Position numbers and translations under genes: made by a program
Shown here: piece after piece, positions 17,065 to 26,113 of the stretch
Numbering within the stretch: the stretch's first letter is position 1
Layout of the letters: each line of letters starts with the position of its first letter
NCBI RefSeq assembly: GCF_020400585.1
Contig: NZ_JAINVF010000033.1
Span: forward strand, 1 to 64,000
Direction: 5' to 3'
Source: Streptomyces sp. NK08204
GTDB taxonomy: Bacteria > Actinomycetota > Actinomycetes > Streptomycetales > Streptomycetaceae
Length of the DNA stretch: 64,000 bases
Notes under the pieces: generated by a model
Seen by the model: only the letters and a program-made list of their open reading frames with translations
Database searches by the model: none
Told to the model about the DNA's origin: nothing

Positions 17065-17520
17065 ATGGCATGGGACGAGTGGGAACAACTGAAGGCCGAC
17101 GCTGCGAAGAACCGGTCGACGCACATGCAGCTGAATCATGTGGTCCCGGACGGCGGGGGTGGAGGCGGCGAAGGCTCGCGCGGTGACCTCACCGTGCACC
17201 AGAAGGATCTCGCCGCCATCGGCTCCGCGGCACACGAGCTGTTCGTGGACTTCGGCCACTACGGCGACCACGCCCGCATCTCCTCCATGAAGGCGGCCGG
17301 AGGGCTCAGCAGCGAGGGCTTCGCGCTCGGCGCCGCCCTCGATCACGTCGCCGAGCACTGGGTCGACCAGGTGCAGACCCTTCTGGACGCCTGCGCCCAC
17401 ATCTCCAACCACCTGCGGTACACCAAGAACCAGCACGCTGCCGACGAGTCCTACATCGCGGGCACGCTCAGCAGCATCTCCCAGCTGGACAAGGGCTTCG
17501 ACGAGCGGACGGACAGCTGA
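17065..17520 (+). CDS. ESX cassette 1 helper-like protein
   Basis: A 151-residue, mostly helical protein starting MAWDEWEQLK, with a glycine-rich loop near residues 30-37 and a C-terminal helix region (LLDACAHISNHL ... FDERTD). It is a clear paralog of 32020-32535, which shares the opening, SSEGFALG/SKQGFALG and DACAxISNH. An upstream ATG at 17038 is possible, but GGGGAGG precedes the ATG at 17065. It ends five bases before the large effector-like gene, as the paralog does with its own large partner. By analogy with small partners of LXG effectors it may be a secretion chaperone (inference). Confidence 0.85.
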   Translation: MAWDEWEQLKADAAKNRSTHMQLNHVVPDGGGGGGEGSRGDLTVHQKDLAAIGSAAHELFVDFGHYGDHARISSMKAAGGLSSEGFALGAALDHVAEHWVDQVQTLLDACAHISNHLRYTKNQHAADESYIAGTLSSISQLDKGFDERTDS

Positions 17521-17525
17521 CGGCC

Positions 17526-19709
17526 ATGGATCTCGACGCACTGCGCCACGGCAACTTCTCGCAGCTCGGTGAGGCCGTCACCGACTGGGAGGAGATGACC
17601 AAGAAGCTCGCCACGCTGAAAGAGGATGCCGAACGCAATCTCAAGGCCCGCGCCGATACGGCGAACTGGGCTGGCGTCAACGCACAGGTGAGTCGCGAAT
17701 TCATCAGCAAGACCGCACAGGAGTTCGCGGACGCCCATACGCAGGCGGATTCGATCACGAAGATCCTCATGGACACCCGGGGCGAACTCATCGACTACCG
17801 CACCCAGCTGAACGAAGCCATCGCACGGGGCGAGAAGAAGAACCTCACCGTCGTCGACACCGGCCATGGAACGTTCACCGTCACCATGAACGTTCATCCT
17901 GACCGTGCCGCGAAGGGCACCACCGTCTCCGAGCACAGCCAGCAGGACGCGAACGACCTCCGCGACGAGATCCAGCGCATCCTCACCAAGGCCACGGAGA
18001 GCGACGACAGCGCCGCAAAGGTCCTCAAGCTCCTGGTCGATCAGACCAAGTACGGCTTCTCCGACGCCCACTACAAGGACCGGGACTCCGCCGCCGATGC
18101 CGTCGAGGCAGCCGACAAGCTGGCAAAGATGGCCAAGCATCCGGACCAGATGTCCCTTGACGACATCGCCGAGTTCAACCGGTACCTGGAGAAGTACCAC
18201 GACGACCCCCTGTTCGCGGAACGCTTCGCAAGGGGTCTGGGCGCCAAAGGCACGCTCCAGTTCTGGACCGACATGGTGAATTCCCATGCTGGCGCCAGGG
18301 GTACGGAACTGGAACGTATGAAGGAGCTCCAGACGAACCTGAGTCTGACACTGGCCACGGCATCCTTCTCCGACTCGGACGCTATGGAAGCCTGGAAGAC
18401 GGATCTTCTCAAGGAGATGAACACGCGCTTCCTGTCGGACTCCAAAGAGCTGTTCCAGAATCCAGTCGGCGCGCTTGGCTCCCAGGTACTGAGCAGCCTC
18501 ATGCGACAGGGGGAATTCGACACCGAGTTCCTGGACGACTACCGGGCCAAGCTGTTTAAGCAGGACAAGGGCGCGGGCGACGTCAACACCGACGCGCTCT
18601 GGGTTAAGGGATACGACCACGTCGACATGATCTTCGGCGAGGGGAATGGTCGCGACCCGTTGGAGGGGCTCTTCGACGCCCTTTCCCACAATCCGGAGGC
18701 GGCGACTCACGCCTTCGAGTCCAAGTCGGACTTGAACCATATGCTGGGCACCACCGTATACACGAACCGGGGAGAGTCTCTCGGACGTGCCCTGGAAAGC
18801 GCCGTCACCGGCATCGCCGACGGTGACACCACCTCCATGGCCCCGCCGCACAGTGCGGCCCAGGTCAAGATCATGGCCAACATCATGAACGCGGTGGCGC
18901 AACCTGACGGAGGCGCGCACCTGGTGTCCGAGGGGCTGGGCGAGAGCTTCGGGGACATGGCGGCGGCCTACATGCCGGAGATCAGCCAGGCCCTGGCCGG
19001 TCCTCACTCGAAGGCTATTTTCCTTACGCACAGTGAGGCGCCTGACGCATTCCAGGGCAAGCATGTCCCCGATGTAGTGAGATTTCTTTCCGCGACATCA
19101 GCAGATCCTGCGGGCAGAGCCGGGATCGTCTACGGGGAAAGTATTTACACCGGAAGCCTCCTCGAATCACACATTTCCGACCCGTCCTTGTTCCATGGTC
19201 CCCGCAACCAAGTCCTTGCGGATATCGGGAGGAATGCAGGCATCATCGAGGGCATCGTCGGGCACTCCATAGCGGACGGCGAAGTGCAGTCCTCCGTCGC
19301 TGGAGAGACGGACTACAACGACTCCCTCAAGGAAAAGGGGGATGCCGCTAAGACCTGGGTGTCAATCGCCTTCACCGGCCTCAGCCTTCCCGAGCATCTG
19401 GGCGGCAGTGCCATGGGATCCATAGTCGGGGGAGCAGCCGGAGCCGTTGCGGGTGGGGCCGTCGACCGTCTGATCGAAGGCCAGCAGTTGCATGGCGCCA
19501 AGGATGAGGGGCTGTATGAGAGCGCCAAGAACCTGTACGCGATGCGAGACTCCGTCAATCAACAAACACAATGGTCGACCGAAGACGCCCTCGCCCGGCA
19601 CCATGTGAACTTGCCTGAGGACGGCACCGACGATCTCGTCGGCAACGCCGTCAATGCAGGTTGGGACGCCAGCAGTGAGTACCTGAGCAACACAGAGGAG
19701 CGCCCTTGA
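17526..19709 (+). CDS. Large WXG-headed ESX substrate candidate, cassette 1
   Basis: 727 residues. The first ~100 form a predicted helical hairpin with Trp48-Ala-Gly50 (TANWAGVNAQV), the same position as the WXG turn in EsxA of this locus. The long middle is helical, with the conserved segments SDAHYKDRDSAADAVEAADKL and YHDDPLFAERFARGLG. A glycine-rich hydrophobic stretch (about residues 625-650, GSIVGGAAGAVAGGAVD) lies near the end. It is a paralog of 32612-34912. There is no signal peptide. I infer export by the local ESX machine. The activity is unknown, and the glycine-rich segment could be membrane-active. It starts five bases after the helper. Confidence 0.85.
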   Translation: MDLDALRHGNFSQLGEAVTDWEEMTKKLATLKEDAERNLKARADTANWAGVNAQVSREFISKTAQEFADAHTQADSITKILMDTRGELIDYRTQLNEAIARGEKKNLTVVDTGHGTFTVTMNVHPDRAAKGTTVSEHSQQDANDLRDEIQRILTKATESDDSAAKVLKLLVDQTKYGFSDAHYKDRDSAADAVEAADKLAKMAKHPDQMSLDDIAEFNRYLEKYHDDPLFAERFARGLGAKGTLQFWTDMVNSHAGARGTELERMKELQTNLSLTLATASFSDSDAMEAWKTDLLKEMNTRFLSDSKELFQNPVGALGSQVLSSLMRQGEFDTEFLDDYRAKLFKQDKGAGDVNTDALWVKGYDHVDMIFGEGNGRDPLEGLFDALSHNPEAATHAFESKSDLNHMLGTTVYTNRGESLGRALESAVTGIADGDTTSMAPPHSAAQVKIMANIMNAVAQPDGGAHLVSEGLGESFGDMAAAYMPEISQALAGPHSKAIFLTHSEAPDAFQGKHVPDVVRFLSATSADPAGRAGIVYGESIYTGSLLESHISDPSLFHGPRNQVLADIGRNAGIIEGIVGHSIADGEVQSSVAGETDYNDSLKEKGDAAKTWVSIAFTGLSLPEHLGGSAMGSIVGGAAGAVAGGAVDRLIEGQQLHGAKDEGLYESAKNLYAMRDSVNQQTQWSTEDALARHHVNLPEDGTDDLVGNAVNAGWDASSEYLSNTEERP

Positions 19710-20371
19710 TGGAGACGCCACAGAGGAGCCGAACGCAACTCGCTTCTTGGGAGAACGGGAGAGTCGTCCTTCTGTTCCTGGTAGTTCTCGGACTCCTCTG
19801 TGGAGCTGGATGGATGTTCCTGAACAAAGGCCTCTATCTACTACCGGACAAGATGTGTGAAGGTACTCTCCAGCGGGATATGGTCAAACAGGTCCTGCCG
19901 AATGCGCGATCTGCCGACAGCGGATCCTACAGCCAGGGGGCCGGGAGTGACCTTTCTTTCGGGTGTCACGTCTCCACCACCAATCATTCATGGCTCTCCG
20001 GGAAAGCACGGGTTCAGCCTGCCTCCCCTAAAGAATGGCTCGAATATTATCGAAATCCCGGCGACCAGAATAGGATCGTCCGTGTCTCCGTGGGCAAGAT
20101 AGAAGCTCTGACTCAGATCGATTCCAGCGGGGACACTGCATCGGTGTACATGCCTTGTACCCCGCCCAGTGTTCCCGAGTACAACGCCTCCGAGTCTTAC
20201 GCGGTGGTCGGTGAGGCATGGATCAAGGGACCCGCCAGGGTCAAAGGCGTGCCGCTGGGACAGACGCTGACCGACTTCGCCTATCAGCTCACCCAGCACG
20301 CCTACAAGCTGGCTGAGTGCAAGGGTGCCCGCGACTTTCCCGAGGAACTGCCCCGGTACGCGGCCCCCTGA
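19709..20371 (+). CDS. Membrane-anchored cysteine-containing protein, cassette 1
   Basis: 220 residues. A short basic N-terminus is followed by one transmembrane segment (about residues 19-38), then an exported domain with four cysteines (MCEG, FGCH, MPCT, AECKG). The ATG overlaps the preceding stop by one base (TGATG), with GAGGAG eight bases upstream, so it is coupled to the effector candidate. No family is recognised. Its position matches that of the lipoprotein in cassette 2. Possible roles are an immunity protein or a surface partner (inference). A 3' fragment of a paralog lies at 21505-21629. Confidence 0.75.
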   Translation: METPQRSRTQLASWENGRVVLLFLVVLGLLCGAGWMFLNKGLYLLPDKMCEGTLQRDMVKQVLPNARSADSGSYSQGAGSDLSFGCHVSTTNHSWLSGKARVQPASPKEWLEYYRNPGDQNRIVRVSVGKIEALTQIDSSGDTASVYMPCTPPSVPEYNASESYAVVGEAWIKGPARVKGVPLGQTLTDFAYQLTQHAYKLAECKGARDFPEELPRYAAP

Positions 20372-20439
20372 CCTCGATTCGTCAGTGAGGGACGGTCTCC
20401 AGCGGTCAGAGCATCGTGAGGTCGTGATCATTTCCGCTG

Positions 20440-20748
20440 ATCGGGAAGTTGGAACGCGAGCCGGGGACGGTCATCTCGCGCCAGGTGCCCGCAACGGCGG
20501 GCGCGACGTGTACTCGGCGCAGGCGGACCAGGACCGCTCGGACGCCGCGCGGCGACGGGCGCGCCGGCCCTCTCTGGAGGTCGCGGTGGTTGCACGACGC
20601 GGTGGCCGAGGGCCAGGCCCAAGAGCGGTCGCCACAGCAGATCGCTGGACGGCTAGCCGAGGACCATCCCGACGACGAGGCGATGCACGTGTCCCACGTG
20701 CCATTGAAGTCCGAGTTGAAGCTCGCGCTGCGGCAGAGCCGCCCCTAG
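20440..20748 (+). pseudogene. IS30-family transposase relic
   Basis: Conceptual translation across frames gives recognisable pieces of the IS30 N-terminal region. These are KLEREPGTVISRQV (HTH end), then in another frame ARNGGRDVYSAQADQD and ARRRARRPS, then back in the first frame LHDAVAEGQAQERSPQQIAG and RLAEDHPDDEAMHVSH. At least two frameshifts are needed and the DDE catalytic half is absent. No intact terminal repeats were found. The 455-base gap 20372-20826 holds nothing else I can support. Confidence 0.65.
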
Positions 20749-20826
20749 CGCCGCCCGGCCGGGATGGCGGCTATTTCGGCCGGAACTTGGAAACGGCACT
20801 GGACGACGGCTACACAAAGGGTAGCA

Positions 20827-21523
20827 ATGGAGCGAGCCAGCGCGGCGCGCCACCTAATGCCTAAACGAACTGGACTGCGGGTGAAGAGTGCGCGCATAGT
20901 TCCGGCTCTGCTCGCGGTGGCACTAGTGGCTACCGGCTGCCAGAGCGAGGACGCGAAGTCCGGGAGCCCCTCAACTCAAGGTGCTGCAAGTACCTCCTGC
21001 GTCAGGGCCCTGAGTGCTCAGGCAAAAAAAGCCATGCTGCGGGTCTCGGGAATTCCGGCAGCCTCACAGGTTGATTTCATGGGAGACCCTCAGCGGACTG
21101 CTGATGAACTGGTCAGCCAATACCTCGAGGCAAGGCGACAGAAAGATCTTTGCTTTCTGTGGTGCATACGAAGGATTATCGGGACTCGATTCTGTAGGGG
21201 TAGATTTTTCACTGGCGCAAGAGCTCCCCGAGAAGGGCGAAGCTGCCTCGATCTTCACGAAGTACATCATGGGGAAGACTGCACTCGCCAGCACCAAGGT
21301 GGCTGTTCTCTATTTCAATTGCTCCAGCGGGAAGTTCGACGGGGCAACGGTACTGATACGAGGAGAGGTGCGCAGCAGGTATGACGTGACCGAACCCCCA
21401 GCCGCAGCCCGGGAGGACAACCTTCGTATCCTGCATGACTCCAGCCAGACTCTGTCCGCTCTGCTCAAGTGCAAGGCAGGAACTGGGCCAGAAAAGTCGG
21501 CAGGCCGTTGCGTCAGGCCGTGA
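20827..21523 (+). pseudogene. Frameshifted lipoprotein gene
   Basis: The N-terminal frame encodes a lipoprotein signal (ARIVPALLAVALVATGC, then polar residues) and continues to QYLEARRQK. Sense then continues in another frame from about 21140 as KIFAFCGAYEGLSG, and on to REDNLRILHDSSQTLSALLK, ending at 21523. The shift lies at roughly 21135-21150, so the gene is broken unless this is a sequencing error. Starts are possible at ATG 20827 (AAAGGG upstream) or GTG 20881. Base composition is less GC-biased than the core genes. It resembles cysteine-containing T7SS-linked lipoproteins. Confidence 0.7.
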
Positions 21524-21629
21524 CGGATTTTGCCTACCACTCACGAAGCACGCCTACAGGTTGGGCAGCTGCCAGACGGGACGAGAATTCCCAGGACGAT
21601 TCCCCGTTATGCGTCGCGGTGAGATATGA
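21505..21629 (+). pseudogene. 3' fragment of a cassette-1 anchor paralog
   Basis: Across one frameshift the region reads GRPLRQAVTDFAY then PLTKHAYRLGSCQTGREFPG. This closely matches the end of the intact anchor protein at 19709-20371 (GVPLGQTLTDFAY, QLTQHAYKLAECKGARDFPE). The 5' part is missing. It overlaps the tail of the broken lipoprotein and suggests loss of a third cassette by recombination. Confidence 0.65.
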
Positions 21630-21734
21630 GTCGGAGCACCGGCAGCGCCCTCGCATGACATCGACTCCAACAGCCTGTGGAGTGTCCGGCGGTCGCATCG
21701 GCCGCCCGATTCGGTATTTTCGCGGGGTGTGTGA

Positions 21735-23825
21735 TCAGAAAACCGGGAACGCCAACAGGGAACCATTGGCCGTGGCGAAGGCTCGGTTGCCGCCGACCGC
21801 GAGGTCGACCTTGACTTTTAGACCGAAGAGCGAAGGAAAGTCGTAGGTCCAGATCTCCGAGCCGTCCTTGATGCTCAGGGTGCGTACCGTGGTGCCGTTG
21901 TACGGCTCGTCGATCACCCACGCGCCGCTGCCCTGAATCAGAACCGGTCCCTGCCCACCCTCCAACGACGACCACTGATCTCGGCCTCCGCGGATGGGGA
22001 ACCGCCTGACGTTACCGCCGATGGTCGAGTACACGGAGTTGCCTGAGATGGCGGCAGGGCCCCATTCCGGCGGGCTCGCGTATGCGTCCGTCTCCTGCCA
22101 GAGTTCCTTGCCGTCCGAGGTTCTCCGTGCGGAGAGCGACTTGCCATTGAGGTACACAACACCGTTCCGTGCCACCGGAACGAGTTGTTCCTTCCTCGCC
22201 TGGTTGTACATCGTCCACAGAGGGTGACCGGTCTTCGTGCTGACTGCGAAGGCGTGTCCGCCCGTGGTCGAGACGACCAGTGTTCCGCTGTCGGCCGCGC
22301 CTTGGGGGCAGACGCTCGTCCGGAACTTGTCCGGTATCGGAACGGTCCAGCGGATCCTCGCGTCGGTGCGGCTCAGCGAGCGCAGCCGGTGGTCTTCGGT
22401 CACCACGTACACGGCCTCCTCATCGGCGGCCAGCAGCGCCTTGGCGTCGGCCTTCGCCGTCCACTTGGGCTCCCCCGTGGACGGGACGAAGGTATGCAGC
22501 GTTCCCTCTTTGTCGGCAGCCACGAGCAGACGGTCGGAGAGTGAGAGGTAGCGGCTCGCCATTTCCATGTCCGGGGCCTGCCAGCGGCGCTTGCCGTCGA
22601 CGACGTTGAATGCCGCGATGCCACTGGACGCGCCACCGGCGATGATGACGTCGCGGATCGGCAGCGGAGCCGGCGAATGGGTTCCCACCGCCGCATCGTG
22701 TCCCCAGAGCGGCTTCACCTGGTCACCGACGATGTAGTCGCCGTCGTCGGCGGAAAGGATGCGTGCCGCTGGTGTCTTCACCGCAGGCGGGATGGTGAAC
22801 AGGTCCTTCTTGCTCGAGCCGTTGTGTCGCAGCAGCCACCACCCCGTGCCACCGGTGGCCGCGAGCAGCGCTCCACCGGCTGCGAACCCGGTGAGCAGGC
22901 TTCGCCTGCTCGGCCCTGTCCCGGTCTGCGTCGTCAGCAGCGGCGCGGTCAGTTCCCGCACCTCACGCTCCCGCTCCCTGATCGCGTCAGCCACCGGCCC
23001 GCGCTTCCACACCGTGTCGGACTTCTTGGGCAGCGAAATGGCCCGTGCGATCTGCTCGGGCGTGGGCCGTCCCGACGCCTCCTTGGCAAGGCATGGGGCG
23101 ATCAGGGCGTAATGCTCAGGTGAGAGGCCGTGCCAACGTGGTTCGCCGTGGACGACCTCGTACTGGACAGCGGCCACATGCGTGCCCTCGAACGCCCGGT
23201 GTCCGGTGGCCGCGTAGACGAGGACGGCGCCGAGGGAGAAGACGTCAGCGGCCGGGGTGACACGCCGGCCGAGCACCTGTTCAGGGGCGCCGTATCCCGG
23301 AGTGACCGGGATCTGCCCGGTGGTGGTGAGGGTGAGACCGTGCTCCGGGCGGGCGATGCCGAAGTCGATGACCCGAGGGCCGCCGGAGGTGAGCACGATG
23401 TTCGGCGGCTTGAGGTCGCGGTGGACGAAGCCGGCGGCATGGATGTCGCGCAGAGTGTCGGCGACGGAGGCGGCCAGGGCACGCAATTTCGCGTCGTCCA
23501 GCGGGCCGTGCTGATCCACGACCTGGTCCAGGGTCGGTCCGGCGAGGAACTCGGTGGCGATCCACGGCCGCCCGCCCTCGGTCTGCGCACCCAGCACCGC
23601 CGCCACACCGGGGCTCCGCACGGCCTGGGCCGTCAGCGCCTCGCGCACGAACCGTTGGGCGAGCCCGGTGTCATGAGCAAGTTCGGGCCGGAGCACCTTG
23701 ACGGCGGCGACGGTGCCCGCCTGGTCCTGCCCCACGTACACCTTGCCCATGCCGCCCTCGCCCAGCACACCCAGCAGCCGGTACGGGCCGAGCCGAATCG
23801 GGTCACCGGTCCCCAGGGGTCTCAT
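21735..23825 (-). CDS. Membrane Ser/Thr protein kinase with beta-propeller sensor
   Basis: 696 residues. The Hanks-type kinase domain spans about 13-260, with glycine loop GEGGMGKVY (22-30), Lys43, HRDLKPPN (His135-Asn142) and DFG (154-156), all intact. One transmembrane segment lies at about 310-332. The outer half carries repeated PQQ/WD-like blades (for example DARIRWTVPIP, DGKELWQETDA, DGSEIWTYDFP). It is a close architectural relative of 23861-26104. It lies within the ESX locus, so phosphorylation of ESX components or effectors is plausible but not shown. Confidence 0.92.
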   Translation of the reverse strand: MRPLGTGDPIRLGPYRLLGVLGEGGMGKVYVGQDQAGTVAAVKVLRPELAHDTGLAQRFVREALTAQAVRSPGVAAVLGAQTEGGRPWIATEFLAGPTLDQVVDQHGPLDDAKLRALAASVADTLRDIHAAGFVHRDLKPPNIVLTSGGPRVIDFGIARPEHGLTLTTTGQIPVTPGYGAPEQVLGRRVTPAADVFSLGAVLVYAATGHRAFEGTHVAAVQYEVVHGEPRWHGLSPEHYALIAPCLAKEASGRPTPEQIARAISLPKKSDTVWKRGPVADAIREREREVRELTAPLLTTQTGTGPSRRSLLTGFAAGGALLAATGGTGWWLLRHNGSSKKDLFTIPPAVKTPAARILSADDGDYIVGDQVKPLWGHDAAVGTHSPAPLPIRDVIIAGGASSGIAAFNVVDGKRRWQAPDMEMASRYLSLSDRLLVAADKEGTLHTFVPSTGEPKWTAKADAKALLAADEEAVYVVTEDHRLRSLSRTDARIRWTVPIPDKFRTSVCPQGAADSGTLVVSTTGGHAFAVSTKTGHPLWTMYNQARKEQLVPVARNGVVYLNGKSLSARRTSDGKELWQETDAYASPPEWGPAAISGNSVYSTIGGNVRRFPIRGGRDQWSSLEGGQGPVLIQGSGAWVIDEPYNGTTVRTLSIKDGSEIWTYDFPSLFGLKVKVDLAVGGNRAFATANGSLLAFPVF

Positions 23826-23860
23826 AGCTTGTCGCTTTCTCTTCTCTGTACCGAATCAGC

Positions 23861-26104
23861 TCACCGCAGCGGGAAGGCTGCGAGGAAGTGGCCGCCCAGC
23901 GCGATGATCTCCCCCGCCTTCTCATGGATCATGAAGCGGTCGCCAGTGGTCCTGTAGGAGTGGGCCGGGGCACGGGAGGACAGATCGACCGCCCACAGCC
24001 GCGATCCTCGCTTGCTGTACGCGTAGTCGGAGCCGATCACGGGCGCGGCCGTCAGGTCCGCCTTCGTCCCCTGCCCGCCCTTCTCCTGCCATTTGGCGCG
24101 CCCGTCAGCGGGGTCGAAGGCGACGAGTCCAAGGCCCTTCTCGACGGCGTACAGGGTGCCGTCCTTGAGTGCAGGAAGGCCGTAGGTACGGCCCGGCCGC
24201 TCGGCCTTGGAGTCCCATGCCACGCCGCCGTCGCTGAGCCGCAGAGCCCTGAGCCGGCCGGCACCCACGTACAGGTGCTGCGCGTCGGTGACCAGAGGCT
24301 GCTGCCGTACCTGGTCCGGAGCAACCCCGTCGAGCTTGCGGTCCCAGCGGACGGTGCCCGTCCGGGTGTCGCGCATGACGGCATGCACACTGCCGTCGTT
24401 CGCCACCTGGAGCGCGACGAGACCGTTCCCCACGACGCCGGCAGCGAGGACGTACAACTGTGAGGAACCGTTGCGCCGCCCGGGCAGCGGTGTCATCCAC
24501 AACCGCCTGCCCGTGTTGATGTCTACCGCGAGCACGTACCAGGACTGGGAGGCGAGGAAGCTGAGGGAATACTTGCCCCGCCCCGCAACCGCGTAGGCCA
24601 CGCCGTCCGCGCTGCACAGTGCCTGGTTCACCGGGAGGCCATTGAGGTCGGAGAAGTGCGCGAAAGGCTCTTCCGCCTTGCCGGTGAGGATGTCGAGCGA
24701 GGCCAGGGCCAGCGGTTTCGCATGCGACACGTCGTCTTCGAGGTCGGATCCGATGTAGCCGTCGTCCACGTCTGTCGTCAGGATGATGCGATCGCCGTCG
24801 CAGGCAGCCTGCCAGGTCCTCTCCGTGTCGTCCGACTTCCAGTCGATCTCTCCGGTTCGCGCGATGACACCGTTCAGGTCGCTCCCGGCCATCAGCACCA
24901 CCAGGTTTGCGACGGCGTGCACCTGCGACGGATAAGAGGCCAGAGATGACCCTGCGAAAAACCTGTTGTCCGGGTCGGCGACCTGGATCTGCCAGAGGGA
25001 GTCAAGTTGCTTCTTCGGCAGCATGCTGTTGCTGGGCCCAGGCACAGGCTGCGTCTTCGGGCCGCCGGTCCACTCGTTCCAGGTCAACGCTCCCGCAGTC
25101 CCGGCCGCGACAGCCAGCGCCGCACCTCCACCGGTGAGCAGCAGCCGCCGACGGGACCACCGTACGGGGACCACCGTCGACACCGGCTCCGGCTCCTCGG
25201 TGGGAGCCGGCAGCCGCTCCGGCGAGACCTGCCAGACCTCGGTCGCCCTCCGCCCGATGTCGGCCAGGAGCGCATCCGGCAGGTGATCTGCGAACTCGCC
25301 GGTGCCATCATGCAGTTGAGAAGCAAGCCAATTGGTCGTCGGCCGTCGGAACGGGTTCTTTTCCAGGCACTGCGCGAGCACCGGCACCAGGCTGTCGGGC
25401 ACACCGCTCAAGTCCGCCTCGGCGTACTGCACCCGATACAGCAGATCGGCAGCCCGCCCATGCCCGAAGGGCGAACGTCCGGTGGCGGCGAAGACGAGCA
25501 GGCCCGCGAGCGCGAACGTGTCGCCCGCGGCCGTGTGTTCCTGCCCGCTCGCCTGCTCCGGCGACATGAAGGCAGGGGTTCCGACGGCGACTCCTACACG
25601 GGTGAGACGGTCGTCGCCGGCCGCACGCGCGATGCCGAAGTCGATGACCTTGGGACCGTACGCCGTGATGAGTATGTTGGACGGCTTGAGGTCGCGATGG
25701 ACGACGTCGGAGGCGTGCAACTGCCCCAGCGCCCCGCACAGCGCCGCGCCGAGCGCCCGCACGGACGCCTCCGGCAGCGGACCACACAACTCGACGGCTT
25801 CGTCGAGGGGCGGCCCCAGCACGTACTCGGTGGCGAACCACGGCGTCTCGGCCCGTGGGTCCGCGTCCACGACACCGGCGCCGTAACGCTCTCCTACAAC
25901 CCGGGCCGCATCGATCTCCAGCCGGAACCGGGTACGGAACGCCGGGTCGGAGGCGATGCGGGCGTGCATGGTCTTCAAGGCGACGATACGTCCGCCTTCG
26001 GTGCAGGCCAGATAGACGGTGCCCATGCCTCCACTGCCGAGGCGGGCGATGGGCCGGTAGACACCGACCTTTTGCGGGTCATCGTGGGTAAGCGGGAAAG
26101 GCAT
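23861..26104 (-). CDS. Membrane Ser/Thr protein kinase with beta-propeller sensor
   Basis: 747 residues with the same layout as its neighbour: glycine loop GSGGMGTVY (23-31), Lys44, HRDLKPSN (His136-Asn143), DFG (155-157), a transmembrane helix at about 321-341, then an extracytoplasmic PQQ-like repeat domain (GTVRWDRKLDG, DGGVAWDSKAE, DGRAKWQEKG). All catalytic residues are present. It begins nine bases after the pseudokinase gene and is probably cotranscribed with it. The ribosome site is weak, so translation may be coupled. Confidence 0.92.
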   Translation of the reverse strand: MPFPLTHDDPQKVGVYRPIARLGSGGMGTVYLACTEGGRIVALKTMHARIASDPAFRTRFRLEIDAARVVGERYGAGVVDADPRAETPWFATEYVLGPPLDEAVELCGPLPEASVRALGAALCGALGQLHASDVVHRDLKPSNILITAYGPKVIDFGIARAAGDDRLTRVGVAVGTPAFMSPEQASGQEHTAAGDTFALAGLLVFAATGRSPFGHGRAADLLYRVQYAEADLSGVPDSLVPVLAQCLEKNPFRRPTTNWLASQLHDGTGEFADHLPDALLADIGRRATEVWQVSPERLPAPTEEPEPVSTVVPVRWSRRRLLLTGGGAALAVAAGTAGALTWNEWTGGPKTQPVPGPSNSMLPKKQLDSLWQIQVADPDNRFFAGSSLASYPSQVHAVANLVVLMAGSDLNGVIARTGEIDWKSDDTERTWQAACDGDRIILTTDVDDGYIGSDLEDDVSHAKPLALASLDILTGKAEEPFAHFSDLNGLPVNQALCSADGVAYAVAGRGKYSLSFLASQSWYVLAVDINTGRRLWMTPLPGRRNGSSQLYVLAAGVVGNGLVALQVANDGSVHAVMRDTRTGTVRWDRKLDGVAPDQVRQQPLVTDAQHLYVGAGRLRALRLSDGGVAWDSKAERPGRTYGLPALKDGTLYAVEKGLGLVAFDPADGRAKWQEKGGQGTKADLTAAPVIGSDYAYSKRGSRLWAVDLSSRAPAHSYRTTGDRFMIHEKAGEIIALGGHFLAAFPLR

Positions 26105-26113
26105 GGGCCGTTG

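Noticed and set aside
20764..21384. Intact 206-residue lipoprotein gene
   Set aside because: After about residue 130 the frame becomes Arg/Cys-rich nonsense while sensible sequence continues in another frame, so I call it a frameshifted pseudogene.
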